This document shows positions 1 to 4,649 of a DNA stretch of 5,351 nucleotides, in pieces. The notes beneath the pieces are model-generated. The model was not told the origin of the DNA. It searched no databases and saw nothing but the letters and a program-made list of their open reading frames with translations. Each line of letters starts with the position of its first letter. The first letter of the stretch is position 1. Source of the stretch: an uncultured Bacillota bacterium (GTDB lineage: Bacteria > Bacillota_I > Bacilli_A > RF39 > UBA660); assembly GCA_905200435.1 (NCBI GenBank), contig CAJKKJ010000076.1, forward strand, positions 1-5,351, written 5' to 3'. A program made the translations under genes and the position numbers.

Positions 1-918
1 TTTTAATTCAATTAGTTCATCAAGTTCATCATTATTAAAAACATAATATGCTGGAATATTTAACTCTTTAGACCTTTCTTTTCTAAATTCTATTAATTTA
101 TTTTTTAATTCGTCTACTTTATCAACACTTTTGTTGATAACATCATTATTTAATCCAAATTTATTTTTATAATATTCATAATAATTTTCTTCCTCTTTAG
201 AAGAAATATCAATATATGATTGAGCAGCCTTTTCCATTGCTTTTTGAGAATCAACAACATCATCAGATCTTCTATTTGCAAAATCACTTTCTAATTTTCT
301 CACTAAAGCATCTGCTCTAAGCACTTTCGATTTAATTTCTTTAGGAGCTTTACTTGTATTAAGTATAGTTTCTGGATTAGCTGCAACTACTAATACTTTT
401 TTGTAATAATTAAACCAACTAGAACCAAATAACTTTTTTATAGTTGAAGCATTACTTTCCCATATTTTTCTAAGAACCTCTCTTTGAGCTTCAACTTGTC
501 TTAATGGTGAATACATCCCCTTACGCATTTTTCTACCTTTTATAGTATATTCATTAATAAAATCACCATTTTCATTTACCGTTATATTTCCAATCAAATT
601 TTTACACTCAACAAGATAAACAAAAATAGGCGTGATTATTATATAGTCAATCTGAGCCGTTAAATTTTCATATTTTAATTTAATGTCTCTTAAAACATAC
701 ATTCCTATATTAGATTTTTCTAATTGATAAGCAATTTCATTTTCACCAGCTAATCCTTTTTTAACAATATACATTTCTGTTTGTAAATCATCATTATTTG
801 GGTGTTCATTATTTAATTTTTTTAAAGCGTCATATTTATCTTGTAAATCACTCGTTTTTTTATAAAATATCGTATCAGTAAATCTTACACCGTTCACCAA
901 AGTATCTAATATTCCCAT
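1..918 (-). CDS. NERD-HRDC domain protein, 3' end outside window
   Basis: The reading frame runs open from an ATG at 918-916 to the window edge, giving 306 codons without a stop, so the C-terminus is missing. Residues about 50-160 read as a NERD (nuclease-related) domain: GENE at 58-61, QIDYIII around Asp91, VECKN with Glu104 and Lys106, and Gln141 in a following helix. This D...ExK...Q pattern is the restriction-endonuclease-like core proposed for NERD. A charged, helical linker follows (about 200-262). The last 40 or so residues (EFRKERSKELNIPAYYVF, then DELDELIELK) look like the start of an HRDC domain, a nucleic-acid-binding module found in RecQ and RNase D. NERD-HRDC proteins are known in Firmicutes, but their function is not established; DNA processing or defence is inference. 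The ribosome binding site AGGTGAT lies three bases before the ATG. The gene starts 49 bases after the upstream membrane-protein gene on the same strand. Confidence 0.87.
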   Translation of the reverse strand, partial: MGILDTLVNGVRFTDTIFYKKTSDLQDKYDALKKLNNEHPNNDDLQTEMYIVKKGLAGENEIAYQLEKSNIGMYVLRDIKLKYENLTAQIDYIIITPIFVYLVECKNLIGNITVNENGDFINEYTIKGRKMRKGMYSPLRQVEAQREVLRKIWESNASTIKKLFGSSWFNYYKKVLVVAANPETILNTSKAPKEIKSKVLRADALVRKLESDFANRRSDDVVDSQKAMEKAAQSYIDISSKEEENYYEYYKNKFGLNNDVINKSVDKVDELKNKLIEFRKERSKELNIPAYYVFNNDELDELIELK

Positions 919-944
919 TCAATCACCTATTCTTACACATTTTT

Positions 945-968
945 AAATCAAGGTATTACCCTTGATTT
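945..968 (-). other. Intergenic inverted repeat, possible weak hairpin
   Basis: AAATCAAGG and CCTTGATTT form a perfect 9-base-pair inverted repeat around a 6-base loop. It lies between the one-TM protein gene and the NERD-HRDC gene and touches the TAA stop of the former (970-968). No U-tract follows on either strand: on the minus strand the bases after the stem are A-rich. It is therefore not a convincing intrinsic terminator. It could slow 3' exonuclease decay or attenuate read-through into the NERD gene. Confidence 0.45.
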
Positions 969-1597
969 TAATGAAAAATACTACTTTCACCTTTATAATC
1001 TTTTAAAATAATATTATATTCTTTTTTCGATTCTTCAATACATTTATGATAACTTTTAGATGCTCTTTGATAAGCATAAAAATCATAGTTTCTTCTACTT
1101 TTTATATTTATATGGATAATAAAATCATAAACATTTTCATTTAAATCTTGATAAATACAAAGAATTCTATTATGACTTATACCATTTTTATTTAGGTAAT
1201 TAACAAGAAGCATCTGAATTTGAATAATATCAGAAGATGCAACATCAAGTGTTGTAAATAATTGTTGATTAATATCATGCTCTAATAATTGAGTTCCTTT
1301 TATACATTCTCCAGTAAATAAATCATAAAATCTAATATTACTAGCAACACCATAACCAATATTTTCAAGCATTATATTAAACGGAATTTCAATTTCTTCA
1401 CCAACATCCTGTCTTTTTAATGTAATATAATATTTATATTGATCCAATTTTTTTAATATTTGTAAACTCTTTAAAATTAAATACGGTTTATGTTTTTCTT
1501 TATTCTCATTTTTAACTCTACCATGTACTGTATAAATAGCAACAACAACAGTAACAATTAAGGTTAAACTAGAAAAAATTATTGTCAATTTATCCAT
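968..1597 (-). CDS. One-TM membrane-anchored protein of unknown function
   Basis: A 209-residue protein I cannot name. Residues about 3-24 form one hydrophobic segment with no signal-peptidase site. The stretch directly after it is rich in Lys and Arg (HGRVKNENKEKHK), which by the positive-inside rule places the remaining ~185 residues in the cytoplasm. KPYL near residue 37, then a beta-rich region with ENIGYGVASNIRF at 78-90, resembles a common class of hypothetical anchored proteins with an N-terminal TM and an Ig-like or beta-sandwich domain; this is a loose resemblance. The C-terminal ~45 residues are charged and probably helical. I chose the ATG at 1597-1595 over a TTG four codons upstream because GGTGATC lies three bases before the ATG, whereas using the TTG would put that site inside the gene. 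The start overlaps the last 8 bases of the NUDIX gene, so translation is probably coupled. No catalytic motif is visible. Confidence 0.8.
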   Translation of the reverse strand: MDKLTIIFSSLTLIVTVVVAIYTVHGRVKNENKEKHKPYLILKSLQILKKLDQYKYYITLKRQDVGEEIEIPFNIMLENIGYGVASNIRFYDLFTGECIKGTQLLEHDINQQLFTTLDVASSDIIQIQMLLVNYLNKNGISHNRILCIYQDLNENVYDFIIHINIKSRRNYDFYAYQRASKSYHKCIEESKKEYNIILKDYKGESSIFH

Positions 1598-2057
1598 TAT
1601 GATCACCAAAATAATGCTTTAAAATATAATCCATTGTTATTTTTATATCAGGAAATACTTTTATTCGTTCCAAATCATTCCTTGAAAACCAGCCAACTTT
1701 AACAACATCATTATCAGTATCTGTATGATCAATTTTATTAATTGGAACAGCAGCATATATTATATCAATATGAATTTTCCCCTTTAATGTTCTATTCTTT
1801 TGAATACCAAGTGGTCTTATAAAGTCTTGTTCTCTTGGAAAGCGTTCACCAATTAATTTAATTTTAACACCCGTTTCTTCCCAAACCTCTCTTAAAGCAG
1901 TTTCTTCTGGAGTCTCATTTTTTTCTATATGGCCACCAGGTTGAACCCATCTATCAAAATCATTATGATAAACTAAAAGAATTTTTTTATTTACAGGATT
2001 TATAACAAAAGCAGAAGCGCAAAATTCCTTTTGGACGTAATCTATATATTCATCCAT
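1590..2057 (-). CDS. NUDIX hydrolase
   Basis: A 155-residue protein with a complete Nudix box, G-x5-E-x7-R-E-U-x-E-E-x-G-U: Gly42, Glu48, Arg56-Glu57, Glu60-Glu61 and Gly63-Val64. The family hydrolyses nucleoside diphosphates linked to another moiety, using divalent metal held by the box glutamates. WVQPGGHIE just before the box is typical of small stand-alone Nudix enzymes (8-oxo-dGTPase or ADP-ribose pyrophosphatase-like); the true substrate cannot be read from the sequence. There is no signal peptide, so it should be cytosolic. I chose the ATG at 2057-2055 because AGGTGAT sits three bases upstream; an open frame extends 15 codons further, but through the terminator and promoter region. The stop overlaps the start of the next gene by 8 bases. 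A candidate promoter lies directly upstream. It could be housekeeping sanitation, or part of the accessory trio with the downstream genes. Confidence 0.93.
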   Translation of the reverse strand: MDEYIDYVQKEFCASAFVINPVNKKILLVYHNDFDRWVQPGGHIEKNETPEETALREVWEETGVKIKLIGERFPREQDFIRPLGIQKNRTLKGKIHIDIIYAAVPINKIDHTDTDNDVVKVGWFSRNDLERIKVFPDIKITMDYILKHYFGDHNG

Positions 2058-2060
2058 ATA

Positions 2061-2067
2061 ATCACCT
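2061..2067 (-). promoter_or_regulatory. Ribosome binding site of the NUDIX gene
   Basis: AGGTGAT followed by TAT and then ATG. It is complementary to AUCACCU near the 3' end of 16S rRNA, a register shifted from the core AGGAGG. It fixes the start at 2057 and recurs almost unchanged before the DUF421 gene. Confidence 0.7.
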
Positions 2068-2073
2068 ATTTTT

Positions 2074-2102
2074 ATTATAAAATAAAAAGACTTATAAATC
2101 AA
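2074..2102 (-). promoter_or_regulatory. Candidate sigma-A promoter for the NUDIX gene
   Basis: On the minus strand, TTGATT (2102-2097) is followed after 17 bases by a perfect TATAAT (2079-2074). The -35 box lies mostly in the loop of the terminator that closes the upstream DUF421 gene, so one short region would both end one transcript and start the next. The expected start point is only about 11-13 bases before the NUDIX ATG, leaving a leader that is little more than the ribosome binding site. AT-rich DNA yields such boxes by chance, so confidence is moderate. Confidence 0.4.
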
Positions 2103-2117
2103 TAAAGTCCTTTTTTT
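2084..2117 (-). terminator. Intrinsic terminator, possibly bidirectional
   Basis: AAAAAGACTT (2084-2093) and AAGTCCTTTT (2105-2114) form a 10-pair stem with one G-U or A-C position depending on strand, and an 11-base loop. T-runs exist on both sides: seven T on the plus strand (2111-2117), and TTTTT then TTTTATAAT on the minus strand. It lies 33 bases after the DUF421 stop and most likely ends that transcript. The stem has only three or so G-C pairs, so it is modest in strength. Confidence 0.65.
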
Positions 2118-2149
2118 ATTTGTAAAATATTTGACAAGATTACTTATAC

Positions 2150-2866
2150 TTACTCCAATATATTTTTAACATTTTCATTTTCTTTTTGCTTATAAATAGT
2201 TAATTTATCATCACTATCCAAAGTACCAAGCAAAACATCCTCTAAACTAACACCTTTAACTTTCAATTCTTTCATTAACCATTTTTCATCTTTCCCCATT
2301 TGAGATAAATTATTTTTCATAATTTTTTTATCAATAATAATGTTCGCGACTAACCCATTTTTATTAACCTTAACCTTCATATCATTAGGTGTTAAAGGCA
2401 AATATTCTGGTTTTAACAAAATACTTAATTTTCCATTAGCTTCCATAAGAGCATAATTAATTTGATTTAAATCAAATACATCATTATTTCTACATTCCTC
2501 TAACAAATCATTAATATCAAATTTAACCCTTTTTAAAGATTCTTTAATAATTTTTCCATTTTGAATAACAACTGTTGGAGCACCCATAAAAAATCTACGT
2601 GCTACAATACTTTTCATAGTTAATATAGAAACCAAATAAGCAACAACACCAAATATAAGAACTGCAACAACACCATTAATCCATTCAGCTTCTAAATTAA
2701 TAGTTACTTCAGCTGCAAAATTACCAATTGATATACCAATGACATAATCAAATAAACTAAGTTGAGAAACTTGTTTCTTACCAAGTAACTTAGTAATTAA
2801 AAAAAGTGCGACTAAAGATATAAGAGCTCTATAAGATACTTCTAATATTTCTTTATAATCAAACAT
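2150..2866 (-). CDS. DUF421 / YetF-type membrane protein
   Basis: A 238-residue protein with three N-terminal membrane segments (about 11-28, 38-56 and 62-85), then a soluble two-part C-terminal domain. The signature of the DUF421 (YetF/YcaP) family is clear: GKKQVSQLSLFDYVIGISIG after TM1, APTVVIQNGKI at 96-106, DINDLLEECRNNDVFDLNQ at 117-135, and YALMEANGKLSILLKP at 138-152. A second beta unit ends in TLDSDDKLTIYK (215-226). Bacilli often carry several paralogues, some in the spore inner membrane; the biochemical role is unknown. Length fits the usual 200-240 residues. The start at 2866-2864 is set by AGGTGAT three bases upstream; the frame is open 15 codons further, but back towards the pilin terminator. 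It stands alone between two terminators, so it is probably monocistronic. Its neighbourhood next to sporulation genes fits a spore role, but this is inference. Confidence 0.92.
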   Translation of the reverse strand: MFDYKEILEVSYRALISLVALFLITKLLGKKQVSQLSLFDYVIGISIGNFAAEVTINLEAEWINGVVAVLIFGVVAYLVSILTMKSIVARRFFMGAPTVVIQNGKIIKESLKRVKFDINDLLEECRNNDVFDLNQINYALMEANGKLSILLKPEYLPLTPNDMKVKVNKNGLVANIIIDKKIMKNNLSQMGKDEKWLMKELKVKGVSLEDVLLGTLDSDDKLTIYKQKENENVKNILE

Positions 2867-2869
2867 ATA

Positions 2870-2876
2870 ATCACCT
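2870..2876 (-). promoter_or_regulatory. Ribosome binding site of the DUF421 gene
   Basis: AGGTGAT, then TAT, then ATG. It decides the start at 2866 and matches the NUDIX site base for base over the final 13 positions. A TATAAT at 2887-2882 ends only five bases before it. Confidence 0.7.
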
Positions 2877-2906
2877 TTATTATTATAAGTAATTTTATAT
2901 TTTATA

Positions 2907-2935
2907 TACAAAAAAAGTATAGAATTCTATACTTT
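2907..2935 (-). terminator. Intrinsic terminator after the prepilin gene
   Basis: AAAGTATAG (2914-2922), loop AATT, then CTATACTTT (2927-2935): a perfect 9-pair stem with a tetraloop, followed on the minus strand by a run of about seven U. The TAG stop of the prepilin gene (2929-2927) lies inside the stem. It ends the transcript carrying mbl and the pilin and separates it from the DUF421 gene. Confidence 0.8.
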
Positions 2936-3340
2936 ACAAAAAGTTTCTTCCGTATTAGACATATTATAAATCAAATCATAACTACCATCAGATTTAACAT
3001 CAATAACTATAATACCTGTCATATCTTTAGAACAATTAGGATTAACAGGATATTTATCAAATACACCTTCACTAATAAAAATACTCATAGGTATTTCTAT
3101 TCTTTTCTCACCATTAAATAAATCAATCTTAACACTATTACCATTAATTATTAATGTTTTACCTTCATTTTCGGTAATATAAGTTCTAACAGCATTCTTT
3201 ATAGTTTCTACTTGTTCCTCATATAATTTATTTCTAGCTTTTTTTTGAACATTTGAATAAATAGCTGTTCCAACCATTCCTAAAATACCAAGTATAACAA
3301 CAATTGCAAGAAGTTCTACTAAAGTAAATCCTTTTTTCAT
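2927..3340 (-). CDS. Type IV prepilin-like protein (ComGC/pseudopilin type)
   Basis: A 137-residue protein opening with a textbook class III prepilin peptide: MKKG followed by FTLVELLAIVVILGILG. Cleavage by a prepilin peptidase (ComC/PilD type) is expected after Gly4, leaving N-terminal Phe5; Glu9 is the conserved Glu+5 of the mature pilin. The hydrophobic helix spans about 5-28, then an amphipathic helix (about 30-58), then a small beta-rich head. Two cysteines, Cys103 and Cys135, could form a disulphide closing the C-terminal loop. It resembles ComGC in its leader, but has no comG-like genes beside it and could belong to a Tad-less type IV pilus or a competence pseudopilus encoded elsewhere. 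Its ribosome binding site (GAGAGGTAG) overlaps the mbl stop and the ATG follows two bases after it, so it is translated with mbl. A terminator straddles its stop. Confidence 0.88.
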   Translation of the reverse strand: MKKGFTLVELLAIVVILGILGMVGTAIYSNVQKKARNKLYEEQVETIKNAVRTYITENEGKTLIINGNSVKIDLFNGEKRIEIPMSIFISEGVFDKYPVNPNCSKDMTGIIVIDVKSDGSYDLIYNMSNTEETFCKV

Positions 3341-3342
3341 AA

Positions 3343-4329
3343 CTACCTCTCTATTAAATATAAATTATTAAGTAAAACCCCCGTTCCTTCAGCAACACAA
3401 GAAAGTGGACTTTCAGCAATTCTAACAGGTACCTTTAGTTCTTTGGCAAGTAAACTATCAAGACCATTAAGTAAAGCTCCACCACCAGTTAAAACAATGC
3501 CTTTTTCAATAATATCAGCAGATAACTCTGGTGGTGTTTGTTCAAGAACATTCTTAACAGTTCGAACAATTGAAAACGCACCATCAGATAAAGCATCTTT
3601 AATTTCAGATGAAGTAATATGAATAGTATGAGGTAAACCAGTAACTAAATTTCTACCCTTAACATCCATTTTTTCATTAGTTTCATTAAAAACTGTTCCT
3701 ATTTGCATTTTAATTTCTTCAGCAGTTCTTTCACCAATTAATAATTTATATTTATCTTTTATATATTTTGTGATGTCTTTATCAAAAGTGTTTCCAGCAA
3801 TTTTAATAGAAGCAGATGATACAATACCACCTAAAGATAATACTGCAATATCAGTTGTTCCACCACCAATATCAACAACCATTGAACCACTAGGAGCCGA
3901 AATTTCAAGCCCAGCACCAAGTGCCGCAGCTTTCGGTTCTTCTTCAATATAAACCCTCTTAGCGCCTGTTTTTTCAGCAGCTTCTCTAATAGCATTCTTT
4001 TCAACACCTGTTATATTAGTTGGACAACATATAACAATTTTAGGTCTTACAAAAACATTTTTTCCTAAAACCTTTTTTATAAAGTAATCAAGCATTATCT
4101 CTGTAGTTTCAAAATCAGCAATAACACCATCTTTTAAAGGTCTAACAGCTTTGACCTTACCTGGCGTTCGTCCAAGCATATCCCTGGCTTCACTTCCAAC
4201 AGCAAGCAATCTATGATTCTCCTCATCATAAGCAACTACACTAGGCTCATTTAAAACAATCCCTTCACCCTTAACATAAATCAGTACATTTGCCGTTCCT
4301 AAATCTATTCCTATATCTTTGCTGAACAT
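3343..4329 (-). CDS. mbl: MreB-family rod-shape protein Mbl
   Basis: A 328-residue bacterial actin homologue that forms membrane-bound filaments guiding lateral cell-wall synthesis with the elongasome. Actin-fold nucleotide motifs are intact: phosphate-1 DIGIDLGTANVLIYVKG (5-21), the VRPLKDGVIADFE loop (62-74), CCPTNITGVE (101-110), IEEEPKAAALGAG (128-140), phosphate-2 DIGGGTTD (153-160), GERTAEEIK (199-207), and the adenosine motif LTGGGALLNGL (280-290). The start MFSKDIGIDLGTANVLIYVKG and the position directly after spoIIID identify it as Mbl rather than MreB or MreBH. A perfect AGGAGG sits four bases before the ATG. The gap to spoIIID is 13 bases. It probably has its own promoter in the end of spoIIID, which makes sense for a protein needed during growth. 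The downstream gene is a prepilin, not flhO/flhP as in B. subtilis. Confidence 0.96.
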   Translation of the reverse strand: MFSKDIGIDLGTANVLIYVKGEGIVLNEPSVVAYDEENHRLLAVGSEARDMLGRTPGKVKAVRPLKDGVIADFETTEIMLDYFIKKVLGKNVFVRPKIVICCPTNITGVEKNAIREAAEKTGAKRVYIEEEPKAAALGAGLEISAPSGSMVVDIGGGTTDIAVLSLGGIVSSASIKIAGNTFDKDITKYIKDKYKLLIGERTAEEIKMQIGTVFNETNEKMDVKGRNLVTGLPHTIHITSSEIKDALSDGAFSIVRTVKNVLEQTPPELSADIIEKGIVLTGGGALLNGLDSLLAKELKVPVRIAESPLSCVAEGTGVLLNNLYLIER

Positions 4330-4341
4330 ATTTCCTCCTAT

Positions 4342-4370
4342 ATTATATCATTTTTTTGTCTTTATTTAAA
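4342..4370 (-). promoter_or_regulatory. Candidate sigma-A promoter for mbl
   Basis: On the minus strand, TTTAAA (4370-4365) and a perfect TATAAT (4347-4342) are spaced by exactly 17 bases, and the -10 is extended by TG one base upstream (TGATATAAT). The -10 includes the TAA stop of spoIIID (4345-4343). AGGAGG of mbl begins only two or three bases downstream, so a transcript starting at the usual distance would begin within the ribosome binding site and be nearly leaderless. It would allow vegetative mbl transcription independent of spoIIID. Confidence 0.45.
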
Positions 4371-4603
4371 TACTTATTTTTAGTTGATTCTCCACCCCTT
4401 ATATGTCTAATATCAATATGATATTTTAGTATTTGATCAACCTTATCATATAAATCTTTATCAATATATTTTAATCTTTCATGTAAATCCTTATGAACAG
4501 TACTCTTTGAAACCCCAAATTTACTAGCAATTTCTCTGACTGTCTTCTCAGTTTCTACCATATATGTTGCTTCTTCTAGTACACGTGTACGAATCTTTAA
4601 CAT
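4343..4603 (-). CDS. spoIIID: Sporulation transcription factor SpoIIID
   Basis: An 86-residue DNA-binding protein, close to the 93 residues of the B. subtilis protein. The helix-turn-helix covers TVREIASKFGVSKSTVHKDL (21-40) and matches SpoIIID almost residue for residue, followed by ERL...D.DL (42-51) and the C-terminal signature RHIRGGESTKNKY (66-78). SpoIIID acts in the mother cell, activating and repressing sigma-E-dependent genes during engulfment. The start at 4603 is supported by AAGGGGTG five bases upstream. The C-terminal tail is shorter than in Bacillus and ends in a basic KDKK. It follows the spoIIQ-like gene after 46 bases with no visible terminator, and precedes mbl by 13 bases, the same spoIIID-mbl order as in B. 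subtilis. In that species spoIIID is transcribed by sigma-E; I cannot identify a clear sigma-E promoter here. Confidence 0.96.
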   Translation of the reverse strand: MLKIRTRVLEEATYMVETEKTVREIASKFGVSKSTVHKDLHERLKYIDKDLYDKVDQILKYHIDIRHIRGGESTKNKYLNKDKKMI

Positions 4604-4649
4604 AAAAACACCCCTTAATAAAATATATAATTTATAGGGATATTTATAC

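Noticed and set aside
119..140. Replication origin suggested by DnaA-box-like arms
   Set aside because: Only two imperfect boxes, within a coding region, with no cluster, no AT-rich unwinding element distinct from the background and no dnaA or dnaN nearby.
945..968. Intrinsic terminator after the one-TM protein
   Set aside because: The stem is good but there is no U-tract on the transcribed strand, so it is listed only as an inverted repeat.
2058..2102. N-terminal extension of the NUDIX protein by 15 residues
   Set aside because: The extra residues are encoded by the terminator and promoter region, and a well-placed AGGTGAT points to the internal ATG at 2057. The same reasoning rejects the 15-residue extension of the DUF421 protein (2867-2911).
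2131..2159. TTGACA on the plus strand as a -35 box
   Set aside because: No -10 sequence occurs at 16-18 bases; TATACT is only 8 bases away. There is no plus-strand gene to serve, and the site overlaps the end of the DUF421 gene.
2882..2911. TTGTAT-N18-TATAAT as a promoter for the DUF421 gene
   Set aside because: The -10 is perfect but the -35 matches only half the consensus and overlaps the pilin terminator U-tract, and the start point would fall inside the ribosome binding site. It is kept only as part of the short-leader finding, not as a feature.
3770..3952. A 60-codon plus-strand open frame opposite mbl
   Set aside because: It lies wholly antisense to the phosphate-2 region of mbl, is low complexity (Pro, Ser, Ala rich) and has no ribosome binding site. 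It is a shadow of the real gene.
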